Positions 30,201-42,428 of a stretch of 64,000 nucleotides of DNA are shown here, one piece after another. Position 1 is the first letter of the stretch, and the number at the start of each line of letters is the position of its first letter. The position numbers were made by a program, and so were the translations under genes. The notes beneath the pieces were generated by a model. The model was not told the origin of the DNA, searched no databases, and was given only the letters and a program-made list of their open reading frames with translations. The DNA is from Liolophura sinensis. Taxonomy: Eukaryota; Mollusca; Polyplacophora; Chitonida; Chitonidae. The stretch lies in assembly GCF_032854445.1 (NCBI RefSeq), contig NC_088300.1, positions 7,936,001-8,000,000 of the forward strand, read 5' to 3'.

Positions 30201-33200
30201 TTAATCCAACAAGCCAGGACAGTGTGACATATCTGAACTCATTTCGGATCTTAAAAAAAGCCATCCACAAAACAGGTTTTGTCTTGTAATCAGTTTTTTA
30301 ATTCCGTGCTTTTCATCAAACGGCAACAGATTTCTAAGCCTAACATTTTAACAGGAACGACGGGCAACTCTAATGAAAGTGAACAAATTAAGAGCTTTTT
30401 TATGTTTCTCTTTAACGACATGGAAATAAGTGAGTGCTGCAAGTTGTGACCTGTACGTTGAAGGAGAAGGCCAGGCTGATCAAGACTATCTATGTGAAAC
30501 AAACGGCGCCATAGCTCTAAAACGAAAGTCTATAACGTTTCCGCCATCCAACAATTGCTGTATTCTGTCCTGTCATACCTGCCCTGGATAAACTTTATAA
30601 ACCTCATAGCTTCAGCACTGTTACCCAAGATTACACTCATCACCCAGAGCTAACTAGGGACTTATCAGAACATTTCACGTCTGACCCGGTTATTCTTTAA
30701 TTATTCTGATTGGATAAAATGATATATATGTGAAGTCACATGACCTGTTAAGAAGGGGGTCACAATCCATCTCGCTAAAATCCCCAATAACCACGGTTTA
30801 AGTTTAAAGAATGTGTAAAAAAATGTCAAGAAACACTACATCATCGCTCTCATGAAATTTAAAATAATGGCGAAGGAGGACACTGTTTAAGTGAGCTATA
30901 ATGAAGTCGACCAGGTAGGTTGTCTTTGTTGCGTAAAGCGATAGCATTTCGTGACACTTGTATGTAACTGAAATACTACAACACTACCACTACCGAGTTT
31001 TCTACTACCACAAAGTAACTATACCCATACAGTGACAAAAGTGAACAAAAATCGAACTTTATTGCCATTATTTAAGTAGTTTCAAGAAAATAACTAGATC
31101 AACACGAAATAGAATCATCTGAGTTTATTTCCGGCAGAACTCTGGCTGTGGAATGCAGATGACTTTTTCTGTTACAAAACTGTTGTGAATATCAGTTCTG
31201 TTGATATAAAAATTTGTAGGTATAATTCCAGTCTGCATAATGAGGTTAAGAACTGCAATCATTATAGCATTTACGGTAGTTGTTTTACTAGTTACCACTT
31301 GTTTGATTGTTAAAAGGGCAAGCACCTGTCACGACAGGGTCTATGTTTAGAGTTGTAGATTGTAAAGGCCTACTTATACAACGACACTATGATTATAAAA
31401 AAGAGACGATTATCATGAGTCACTCCTGTGATGAGGATAAAAGTTGAAGCAAAATTTGGTAAACGAATAGAGAAATGAAAGGAAATCAGTTAAGGTCTAT
31501 AACGCAGCGAATTTCGTGTAGTAAACTATGCCAAATAATTGTTGTTCTAGGCACACAAGCCCACAATGGCTGTTGTAATGTGTTATTTTCCTTTGATGAC
31601 TGTCTAAAACAGGGTGATTGTCAAAGGATCGTATTTTTTTTAACGTTTCGTCCAATCTTTATATAATGGAATGCTTACAAAGAAAAGCAGGAGAGATCAC
31701 TATCTCTTTATCAAGCACATAATTATGACAGCGCATATATGTAGCGCTTTCTATGTTCACTTACATCACTGTCAGTGCTAGGCAAACTTGACCCTTGTAC
31801 CCTGTGCGACGCACGTAGGCTTTAGCCTCATCACTAATGTCCTAGCGCAGACCTATAATCAACAGTCAACAGTAAAACTGTTTAATGTGTCCATTGGAAT
31901 CATGTTGTGCGTACTTTAGATTAAGATTCGCATCAACTGCTGATAGAAGAAAGGCTAAGACAAAGTTTTATGAAAACAAATTTGGTAATAGTGGTAATGG
32001 TGTACGCAGTCAATATCAACCATAGAAGTTCAAAATCAGATTTCAGCTGCTTGCCACCTAGTCGCCTCTGACATTGTCAGGTATACGATCTGGTGCAGGC
32101 TTTACTCCTGGGCCTCTGCATGCTTGTCTCATTCTTATAGTTAGCATCAAATGTCTGTTTCCTATTTGCTGCGATGTTACGTGCTATCATTCCCCTGTGC
32201 CACATCTGATTCTAACATGGTCTCACCTCAGTATAGCTACATTGCTCTCAATGTGGCATTAAACCCTAACCAATCATAGACTCATGTAAAGAGTTCGACA
32301 CGAGCTTTGAACGCTAAAATTGTTTCAGGATCGAAAGACAAGTAGTAGCGGTGAAAGGACATGTTTTGATCTGGTTGTCTAATACAATATCATAAAGATT
32401 CAGAAACACAAGATAATAAGTTTACCATGCACTGTCTTCTAAATATCTGCCAGTCACAATTTCTAACAGCACCGAAACTATGCTAAGCCAAAATCTAATT
32501 AGGCTCCGTGTCATAGCCAAGTAGACAGTTGTGTTCAATCATGGAAGCGCGTCACTGCCCATGTTTATACATACGTATGAATTCTACTTGTTATGCAGCT
32601 CTAGGAACGTGGTATGCAGATGGTATCTTAAATAAGCCTTCATGTAATAGTTCACATCAACATATTGGCAATGTATTGAAAGGTATTAAGATATTGGAAA
32701 GGTAATGATAAAGTAGCTGACAGCGCGAACAAGCATCCATAGATCAGGGTTGTATAATTATTTTAACATTATTTGGAGCCATGCATGCAGCCATGCATGT
32801 AATATCAATGACATGATACTGACAACGTCGCAGCATTGCGCTCGGCCTTATTCCATTCCTTGAACCTCCACTTGGTAGGTACATCTGGCGTATGTATACA
32901 TGTACACCACGGAACAAACTATTCCATGCTCCTAGGCATGAACCTCCATTCTGTTCTATTATGTATACGTAAAATTACGCCAGACTTTTTTCTCTTCGGG
33001 CCCTAACGTATATCACGTCAACAAGGTACAACAAAGAAGAATTAGTGGCGTAACAATTAGACTGAAATTAGCTTACTGATTAGAACCGTGTGGAGAGAGA
33101 ACGGAGAGACGACGGGATTTTCACTTGGCTGCATGTACATGTGAGAGCCTGACATATCGTGTACGGACAGTTCATCTAATTTGAACAACTGCCGATACAG

Positions 33201-33400
33201 CGACTTTTATGAAAAAGTCAGCTGTCATTGGTTTAAATGACAAAGCAATGTTAAATCATGAATAACGGACCACGTGTTTGCCGGAGGCTCAAACATAACA
33301 CTGTAACACAGTTACATCTTTGTTCTTATGAGGATTTAACATATGTATTGCATGTTTTCAGAAGTATCACTCATTCCTGTATCAAACACAGTTTAAGCAT
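24253..33400. other. gene-poor intergenic region
   Basis: Between the 5' end of the minus-strand receptor and the tandem arrays near 34 kb. Many short reading frames occur, none longer than 118 codons, and none shows a recognised domain or splice context. The longest with a true ATG (24342-24698, +) starts 90 bp from the receptor start and is discussed among rejected items. The divergent promoter of the receptor should lie just above 24252, but no specific element was identified. Transposon relics may be present but were not recognised. Confidence 0.45.
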
Positions 33401-33404
33401 GCAC

Positions 33405-33660
33405 CAAATACCCGTTAAACATGCTGCAAACATGGACTAAACATGCACATAAGCAGCAAAGAACATGTACAAAACATGCACTAAACATACACCTAACCAG
33501 CACTTAACATGTACCCAACAATAACTAATCGTTCACTAAACATACACCAAATAAACAACAAACATATATACCAATCAAAAAGTAAACATGAACCAAACAA
33601 GTTTGAAACAGGCACCGAACACGTACTAAATCTACACCAATCTATGCATGAGCCATGCTA
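33405..33660. repeat. degenerate A/C-rich short-period repeat
   Basis: Loose iterations of 'aacatgcac', 'aaacatacacc' and 'taaacatgcac' with a variable period of about 12-18 bp. Simple-sequence-like and non-coding. Confidence 0.6.
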
Positions 33661-34132
33661 ACAAGGACTCAGCGTGGTAGAGTTGATTATTGACCGTTAT
33701 GAAACTCGACAGGGGAGAAAAAAGTACAAATCTCATCAGTAAACATTCCGAGCCATTGGTAAAAAAAAACACCAACAAAAGATTGACAAAGATGTACCAC
33801 ATTTAAAAGAGCACTCTTACAAAGAGAACATTGCATGAAACAGCAAAGTAAAGTATGAAGTTCCAAAAGAAAACCCAATTACGATGACTCCTCTGCTTTT
33901 ATTAACAATAAGATGTTGCCCCCTTCCCCGGTCGAGTAATAGCGATAGTGATGAACACAACACTTTCACAATGATAATCCTTTCAATATAAACAAGTTGA
34001 CAATGTTTTAAGGCCGACAGTTAACCATATTACTTGACTTAACTTCCAAGACCTACCAGATCCTGCATGTTCTTATCCAAACGGAATAAATATTCATTCA
34101 AGTGAAAATATGCATTTGTTTGTCGGATACAT

Positions 34133-34380
34133 GCACCTGGCAAACCACCACACTTCAACAGGTACCTGACAACTCACCACACCTCACCAGATACCTCACA
34201 AACCACCCCACCCCACCAGGCACCTCACACCACCCCACCTCGCCATGTACCTGGCAAACCACTTGACAAACTATCCCACCTCACCAGGTACCTGACAACC
34301 CATCACACATCACCAGGTGCCTGACAACCCACCACACTTCACCAGGTGCCTGACAAACCACCATACCTCGCCAGGTGACT
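34133..34380. repeat. tandem repeat of about 29 bp (CACC-rich)
   Basis: Variable iterations of 'acaacccaccacacttcacc' plus 'aggtgcctg' and close variants. It directly abuts the 43-bp array to the right. Confidence 0.8.
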
Positions 34381-34383
34381 TGC

Positions 34384-34668
34384 AGAACTTGTCACGTCAT
34401 TGATCTAGGACTGCTGGACTTTCAGCAGAACCTGTTACGTCATTGATCTGAAGCTGGTTGACTTTCAGCAGAACTTGCCACGTCATTTGGTCTATGGCCG
34501 GTGGACTTTCAGCTGAACCTGTCGCGTCATTCGTCAAGGGCTGGTGGGCTGTCAGCTGAACCTGCTACGTCACTCGTCTAGGGCTGGTTGACTTTCAGCA
34601 GAACCTGCCACGTCATTTTGTCTAGGGATGGTGGACTTTCAGCAATACCTGTCACGTCATTGGTTTGG
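34384..34668. repeat. 43-44-bp tandem array with seven CRE-like half sites
   Basis: Units read 'ctttcagcagaacctg', then '(c/t)acgtcat(t)', then a 'tctagggctggt' spacer. ACGTCA (TGACGT on the other strand) occurs at 34394, 34437, 34480, 34567, 34610 and 34654, and GCGTCA at 34524. The spacing is 43-44 bp throughout. TGACGT is the core half-site for CREB/ATF proteins; whether anything binds here is unknown. Confidence 0.88.
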
Positions 34669-35219
34669 AGCTATTGGAACCAGTACCCAATTTGCGCTTT
34701 CGATTTTCGGGCGAACGAACGTAATTCTGTATATTTTAGGGTGTAAAGAATTTTTTCGCTGCCAACCTGCCATTTTTAGTGTACGGGTGCATGCTTGGTA
34801 ACAAAATGGTGGAAATGTTCTAAACTTTGGGCAACTTTGAAATTCTGGACGAGAGGACACAAGGGCTCAGGTGATAATGAGGCCGCAAGTGACCTCCCCT
34901 TTGTCAAGCTTTTTATGGTTGCCCTCTTACAGGCTGGCCCACGGAATGTTTGGGGCAGAGTTACAGCACTAAATGTTAACATAGACGCTTATGGATCTGA
35001 AGCCTGAAGCCTCGTGGTCAGCCAAAGCTTCCAATTTCAAATGCCGGTACAGCTATTTTATTAGCTAATTTTCGGCATTTTTCTATGAAAAAGAAACAAG
35101 GAAAGATGATTTATTACGCATTTGGATCTTTTAAAAAAGTGAACTCTTACATCAAGAACAAGAAAAACGACAACAACAACGCCGTCCCAAATGGAGCTAC
35201 TCACAGGAGCCAAAGATTT

Positions 35220-35532
35220 AGTTATTCATTTGATTGGTGATTTATGATGCATAGTCAAGACTATTTCACTGACACGGCTCCGGTGAGCGTTATGATGGGA
35301 AGAAATCGAGCACACAGATTTGAAGTCTAAGATGGCTTGACAGTGAAGTTTTTACTCGCAAGGTCTTGGATGGAAAGGTCGAGATAGTATACACACTCCC
35401 ATAGTTTCCAAGCGCGATGCATGGCGGCGGAACATTCCCGTAACATTCACATGATTTCATCATCTATGAACCGCCTTCATTTTAAATACAATATTCTCGA
35501 ATACGGCGTAAAGCACCAGCAAAATATATAAA
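35220..35532. repeat. degraded SINE-like fragments
   Basis: 'ttcatttgattggtgatttatgatgc' and 'gactatttcactga' near 35225-35275 resemble the SINE tail in reverse. 'atattctcgaatacggcgta' and 'aagcaccagcaaaatata' near 35492-35530 resemble it forward. Old and fragmentary. Confidence 0.45.
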
Positions 35533-35534
35533 AC

Positions 35535-37968
35535 TATTGCGATGTAGATATAATATAACAATAGACTTACAGCATAGAGAGAGTAATACCGGATCATCGA
35601 CGACAGTATTATCATTTTTCACATAAAAAATGAAATACGGCCTCCTCTCATTTCACCTCAATTAGGATTTTACGGGGCGTTGTGGAGACTATAGACGAGA
35701 ATGAAGGATTAGCTGACTGAATTGAACCAGACATTGACTGGACCTTCACAGATTTTGGGGTCAGTCAAATAAGACAAAAGCCAAATTAAGGTCACGCGTT
35801 TGAAACAAAGGTCTTTGATACAATGCTGTTTTTTATGGTTTGAACAAAAGCTTAACATTAATTTATAACAGATGTATCATTTAAGATTGATGCTTGGCTT
35901 AGGACGTGACCGCGGCGGCCCTACACCTGTATAGTACTTATCTAAACCCAGCGGACTCTCATCCCGACCTGTCATACAGTGGCTAAATGGCCGCATCTCT
36001 GACCTAATTCTGTTTATCATACCTTGTCTCAAACAGGTTTTATTATACAATTCGAGAAGTATATATTTAATCGACACGGCCGACTCGGCTGACTGCACAT
36101 GGGAACCAGGTAGTCCTCGGGAGTAACAACTTATACTCCATATATTAATCATTATCGATTAACCACCATCTACACCTTCTTCAGGTAAGTCATTTGTATC
36201 ATCTCTGTTACCCTTTCCATCAGTTCCACAATTTGAAATCTCAAAAGTCATTTTGAATGAAGGAACTTTTAATTTTCAATTTGATGAATGTAAGGGTGTT
36301 TACCTAAAGCTCTGAAGGGAATCTGCAAATTGGTTTGAGCAATTAATTTTTATTAATTATGGATGCAAACTTAAATGTAAGCTGCTACACTTTCGTGTCG
36401 TCGAATTGACTTCTTCAATGGAGTCGTTCAACTATAGGTTAACAGTTCCATGTTTTAGTTTTATACATTTTCTGTTTGTTTAAATAAAGCTAGGTTAGAA
36501 ATTGTAAGTATTTATTAAATATATTCATGGGATATTTTATAACGTACGGATCGTCATAAATGCAGTTCGCTCAATATCCCTGTGACGAATGTAAATCACT
36601 GTACGAGGCCTATGTTCTGGAAAGCTTGATAATCTTCTTGTTGATGCTGAAGAACAACTGTTAAAGTAAAATATATGAAAATGTCCCATCATGAATGTTA
36701 GAAGTTAGCGGTTCCGTCTAGAGGCTGTTAAAGTCTAGTAGATCAGCATTAGACTATGTATGCACTGCGATAGTGTGTTTGCTAAAACCTGTAGTCTACC
36801 TATATCAATAGAATCCACCGAGTATTCTCTTATGCAGGATAAACGCACTCCACTCAAAACGTGGACAGTTACCATAGACCTTCCAAATTATAGTGCTTCT
36901 ATGCGAGAGACATTGATATAACATCGCGGCATTGTAGTGTAAAATATATATCTAATATATTATACTTCATAACGATTGAGAAAAAAAGATTATGCATTAA
37001 TTCGTTGATGTAATAACATTCACAACAGCAGTGTGACGGAATTCATCGTTCAAGGTGTTTATCAACAGAATGTACACTTTGTTGTCGATAAATAAGACAG
37101 TTCAAAGTTTAGCTTCAATCTTTTTCTTCTGATTTTGTCTTTTACGCCGTACTGAAAATTCTTTTGCTTGTATGGCTGGTGTTTTACGCCGTAGGTCGAC
37201 TAATGGCTTTTTCCTGTTTGGATTGGTGCTTTTTTGTCTTACTAGAAAGATTGTTTCGCTAAAATTATCGATGTTTTCCCACAGATTATCAGTTGTATTT
37301 TTTGTGTTTACACAACACTAACGGTTTATTTTCCCAGCTTATATATGAGGATGATTATTCATGTAGGTGGAGTAAGTATGCGACAGTTGCGGTTAGAACG
37401 CTAACGAAAGATGTGTCGCTATTTCTTCCCCCCCCCCTCCCCCCCAGCCCTCTGGGAATGTCGATATATTTGTTAGGCTAATAAACAAAACAGACTGCAA
37501 CTCATCGACTGTTAGGAAGTGCCGAAACTCGTCGAAAGTAGAACATTTTGTTTTAACATAAGCTTTAAGTCTAAGTGGTGAAATAAAAATAGGTCTTTTT
37601 TGTTTTTCTTTTTTTTCCCCAGAAATCCTTTAGGTTGTGAATCCGACCCGTGACCCGTTGAAATCGTTTGGCAATGTCAGCCGACACGAAACCATGTTCT
37701 ATAAAAAACAGACATGATTCCTCGTTCTCTTTTGAATGTAATACACAGACTCTTTAAATTAAAGGTCAGATGTCATATTAATGTGGCGTAGCTACATGCT
37801 TGAAGAAATTAGGGCGCTTGGAATTGGCTTGGAATAACCTTACAGGGTTAATGGTGTTTAATTGGACACAAAGTTTCACAGCTATCAAAGGTGACACGTG
37901 ATAAAATGCAGTCGATTTGAAGTTTTCTGATTTTTGATTTTTCAGGTTTACACGATATATCTGTCCCT
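35535..37968. other. intergenic, no recognised gene
   Basis: AT-rich, with a short poly-C tract near 37428-37446 and small SINE-tail-like motifs ('acgccgta') near 37140-37200. No coding exon or RNA gene was recognised. Confidence 0.45.
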
Positions 37969-37981
37969 TAACAGTTACCTA

Positions 37982-38252
37982 GGGGCCTCCGTGGCTCAGT
38001 CGGTTAGCGCGCTAGCGCAGCGTAGTGACCCAGAAGCCTCTCACCAATGCGGTCGCTGTGAGTTCAAGACCAGCTCATGCTGCCTTCCTCTCCGGCCGTA
38101 CGTGGGAAGATCTTCCAGCAACCTGCGGATGGTCGTGGGTTTCCGCCGGGCTCTGCCCGGTTTCCACCCACCATAATGCTGGCCGCCGTCGTATAAGTGA
38201 AATATTCTTGAGTACGGCGTAAAACACCAATCAAAAAAAAAAAAAAAAAAAA
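37982..38252 (+). mobile_element. young full-length tRNA-derived SINE with perfect 13-bp target duplication
   Basis: A 271-bp element with a tRNA-like head. The A box TGGCTCAGTCG (37992-38002) fits TRGYNNARNNG exactly. A B-box-like AGTTCAAGACC follows at 38061. The body ends 'gaatattcttgagtacggcg' and is followed by a tail of about 19 A. The 13-bp direct repeat taacagttaccta flanks it at 37969-37981 and 38253-38265. Perfect duplication and a long pure A tail indicate recent insertion by target-primed reverse transcription. It is the best copy in the window for defining the family. Confidence 0.95.
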
Positions 38253-38265
38253 TAACAGTTACCTA

Positions 38266-39264
38266 AAGTCTGAACCTTAATAGTAACCTCATATCTGGCC
38301 CTTAAAAGTTACCCTAGGATTTAACTTTTGACTCGCTACGAAACAAGGTTCAGCGGTATCGGGTGACACAACAAATGCTAAGGCGAAGGTATTAAATCCA
38401 CTTTACCCCTAAAAATGAAGAAAATGTGGATAAACGGCATATTTCATGCTGCTGGTCTCTTGTCCCTGCTCAAGAATGTTAGACTACTCAAGGGCTATGT
38501 GAGAGATTGACGTGCCTCATTGTTGTGTGACGTACATGCAGTTAAGTGAAAGTTTTGTAATAACAAAAATGATATCTAGAAACTATGCGCTGGCAGGTTT
38601 CTCGGTGAAGGAAATCCCGATATTTCACTTACATATAAATCAAAAAAACCAACTCTAACACGTAAACAAGTTCAAATTCTTTTATTTGCAGAAATAAACA
38701 GCATAATGGTGTATTATTCAGGGATTTAATAGTTCAAGTCACAACAGGTTTGACAAATTCTATTTTAAGTTATAGATCCTAATACTTTGTTGGCGTGAAT
38801 GTGTCATTTATCTTTTTTTCTGGAATTTCTGAATGGCCCACATATAAATAGTATGAGCGTCAGCTTTCAGACCAGTAGCACGTAGCTTATGTAAGTCCAC
38901 ATCGTACCTATATATGTGAAAAGGATATATATGTATTTGTGTATTACGATATTCGTTTACGGGGCCTTAGCGTTTTGCATGCAACTCCTTGGTATCCGGT
39001 ATCGAGTCATGGTTATAGCCGTTTACCTATATCGATTACAACTAAAACACTTTAATGATTTATATAAAGGCTGTTTAAATAACTTCCTGTTCTCCTGCAC
39101 GGTTTAAGCATTGTTTGAGATTTGGAATTTTTCAATTTCCTTCACTACCCATTTTCTCAATACTTCAAGTGCATTCAAACCGTTCCTGGAGGCGTGGCTA
39201 CATTCGGAGCCGGGACACGTACAGCTATGACAATCAGAGACTATACAGCGACATGCTTGTTTGC
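38266..39264. other. intergenic, no recognised feature
   Basis: No ORF with recognisable content and no repeat family seen between the young SINE and the 23-bp array. Confidence 0.45.
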
Positions 39265-39471
39265 TGCTCAGCAGTGACAGGTTTTGATGCTCAGCAGTGA
39301 CAGGTTTTGATGCTCAGCAGTGACAGATTTTGATGCTCAGCAGTGACAGATTTTGATGCTCAGCAGAGACAGGTTTTGATGCTCAGCAGTGACAGGTTTC
39401 GATGCTCAGCAGTGGCAAGTTTTGCTGCTCAGCTTTGACAGGTTTTGATGCTCAGCAGTGACAGGTTTTCA
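39265..39471. repeat. 23-bp minisatellite, nine copies
   Basis: Unit 'tgctcagcagtgacaggttt' plus tga, repeated every 23 bp from 39265, with the ninth unit starting at 39449. Substitutions are few (gacagattt, gtggcaagttt, ctttgacag). Confidence 0.95.
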
Positions 39472-41234
39472 AGTCTTGTATCATGTCTTTGGCAAGGGTT
39501 GTGCTTATTTAACAATACGACACAGAAATCATCGCGGACAGAGACATCCATTCATTCACTTTTGTCTTGTAGCAGTTCTTCGTCCAACCAGTCTGTTCTC
39601 TTTGGATGGATTTACGTTTTATGTTATATAACTGTTGTAATTCATGAATATCTTCCACCTTTTGGTATGCAATTTTGGTAAGCGGTTCATTCCAACGCTT
39701 CTAGATTATTACAATCTCTCTTCCACAGGATCTCATTCAGACAATTAGGATAATAAGAGTAGCCGGCCAACAAGAAAGAAACCAAAATTAACATTGTACA
39801 TGTTAACCAGGTTGTAACCAGTTTATTACAAAATAAAACATAAATAAATATAGTTCTGATTTGATATATGTTGTTCAGCAAATACTCGTTCACAGCATAA
39901 TTGAAAATTCATGAGTAAGACGTTAAATAACATTCAAATAATTAAATATACTTGCTTACATATAAAACCGTGTACAATAACTAACTTTTTATGCTTACAT
40001 AAGCAGTAGAGATGAATAAAAAAACTATATGAATTAAAGGCGCATGATCTGTTCAGGTGGCATTGCAGTTTCAGGTTATCAGGTGGCAGTAGAAAAAATG
40101 AGTGGTTTATTTCGGGAATTGGTCGTTTGGCTAGGTCACGAAGCAGTTTAGAATATTCTAATAAATGACTTGGATTCGTGATGATCCTGAAATACTTAGT
40201 TTCCACACACCTTATATAAACGATTTTTGGAAAAATTACTTATACATGTTTTGCCTGGTTTGTACAGATTATATGTAAGGTATGTGTTGTTGCTAATAAA
40301 CTCATTTCGTAAGTCCGTTAGAATGGATTGTTTTTTTTACCTTTTTACATTAAAAATAACCCGTACAGAAATCTATATTGGTATGCACGTCAGTAAATTT
40401 TGGATAATGTGTATTATATCCAATATCATCTTAAAGAAAAGGAAAGAAATATAATATGACAAAAAAGGATACAGCCATACCAAAGCTATGACAAACATCT
40501 ATGATTAACATATGCTAATTAATCTAATCAAATATGTTACAAAAGGGAAAAGTTAAGTTTGTCCTTTTTAATGCCCTAAGGCCCAATATGTGCTGATACA
40601 TGTGCTGATACAAAAACATCTGAAAAAGACGTTTTCTGTTACAAATTCAAATGACATGTAACCACAAATCTTTTTCTGATATTAATAAATTGCATAATCA
40701 TCACAATAATTTATTCAGTTATCCAGATTTAGCCATATATTGTACTAAAGTAGTCCGACACACCAAAGCAATTCTTCATTTAGATGTATAACCAATCAGT
40801 GTCTATTAATCAGCTGACAAAGACTTTATGTAAAGTAGATACTATTAGCCAATGAATCCCGAATAGTTCACAGTGGCTAGGATAGCACTATCATTTTTTA
40901 TCTTGAGTTAGGCAAAGTTGCATGCTGTTTCCGTTTTATTTTCAACTCATTTTCAGCGAAATAGTCGGATGGCTACTTTCTGTTAGATAACCTGTGGAGG
41001 AAGCAAAAGGGAATCTATGTAAAAAGCTTGTAGGCGTTAGTCACTTAAGTCGAAAACAACAACAACATGAAATTCATGAAGTTTCACGCGAGAATCTGAA
41101 ACTGCATTCTCGTGCATGAACTAAAACTGGATGAAACCGTTCAGTTTTCTGTGGACAAATGTATGCACATCACATTTTAGCGACTCTGTGTCATAGGCGG
41201 AGATACCCATATGTTAATTTATGCACCACCAGGA
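39472..41234. other. intergenic, no recognised feature
   Basis: AT-rich, short chance frames only. No exon, RNA gene or repeat identified. Confidence 0.45.
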
Positions 41235-41390
41235 AAGGAATATTTGTCTAATTTCTTACACACCTTTGTCTTTGGGAGCTAGTGTTAGACGTTGTTTTGG
41301 AAATGGATGTTGTGATTATCGACTTGGAATGCCCTTTACGGACTACGAATGGTATACGAATGTCGGACATGACGCTTATAAGTATTTTGA
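41235..41390 (+). repeat. dispersed repeat shared with 60229-60376
   Basis: 'gctagtgttagacgttgttt', 'tggaaatggatgttgtgatt' and 'gccctttacggactacgaat' recur at 60262-60350 with a few changes. Both copies continue through 'gtcggacatgacgcttata'. The second copy lies inside the LTR element, so this is an independent mobile or duplicated sequence. Its class is unknown. Confidence 0.75.
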
Positions 41391-41679
41391 CCCTGTGAGA
41401 AGTATCAAATGTCTGATTCAATTATTTCATGGGGAGCAGGTCGTGGTATGTCATGTATAGGGAGGTTGTTTTCCAATCGGCAGACTTCCGGTGACGTGTG
41501 TTCAATACAGTTTTTCTTATTCCCCTGTTTCCATTGTTCTCTGAGCCTTGGTGGCATGAAGCGGTCGATATGCTCTCTTGTGTCGACTTGTGTGAACCAC
41601 TAATATAACGTATGTAGTTAGCAGTTTCCTTCAGGCACTTCGCTTCTACCGCCAATAAAAACTAGACACCAGTGTATAT

Positions 41680-42055
41680 TTATTTATTTCTTCATTTCTT
41701 TATTTATTTGACTGTTGCTTAATGCCAGACTCGGGAAGTTTGCACTTGTACGATTTAATGGATGGAGGAAACCGGAGTGCCTGGAATAAACCACTAACCT
41801 TTGGCAAGTTACTGACAAACTTCCCCACGTGTGACGTACAGATATGCAAATGCGTATTGGTTAAAGAGAAGTTGTCCACCAGTTCTTGTCACCATTGTCC
41901 CCATAAGCAATAAGAGCCATGTACAAATTTCATGTGTCATCATGCTTGTATCGCGATTGAAAGCCATGCACCTGTAACAACTACACCAAGAGCCACCTCT
42001 CACCCCTACCCTCCACCATGAGTATGGTTTTAATATGACGTTAACAATCAACTAA
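41680..42055 (-). repeat. diverged SINE/MITE-like repeat
   Basis: Starts with TTTATT-type simple sequence, then 'gactgttgcttaatgccaga', 'ggaggaaaccggagtgcctg', 'ctgacaaacttccccacgtg' and 'caagagccacctctcacccc'. The layout (simple tail, 'ggaggaaaccgg', then a body) resembles the SINE family in reverse, but the body differs, so it is probably another family. Confidence 0.45.
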
Positions 42056-42428
42056 ATAAATAAGTGTATACATAAATCAGTAAATCGATTTCACTGATGT
42101 CCTGTGATCTTTGTCCTGCAAAATGTTTTCCAGTTCATCAGAGCAAGGTCCCCTATATGAAAGGTAGTACTCTAATTTATCTCCGTGATGCAGATGGCTG
42201 TCGTGAGTTTCTCCCGAGGCAAATCCATTGTTAACCACGTGAGTTCTGCCGAGGATCATATCCTCAAAACTAAACATGTCCACGTGACCTGTTTTTCTCA
42301 CATTACATTTGTAAACTGCGAACAATTCTTCTCGAGGAGCAGTAATTCCATAAACTGTTCATCACTTATGATTGCTTTCTACAGGGTGCTGTCATCTGCA
42401 AGAGCTCAACAACAACACCTCGCGAAAG

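Noticed and set aside
37991-38071. A tRNA gene
   Set aside because: The A and B boxes belong to the tRNA-derived head of a SINE with a poly-A tail and target duplication. No complete cloverleaf is present.
38025-38222. ORFs within 37934-38222 and similar ones at 5704, 18838, 53184 and 55144 as genes
   Set aside because: They are translations of SINE copies; the same peptide patterns recur at each copy.
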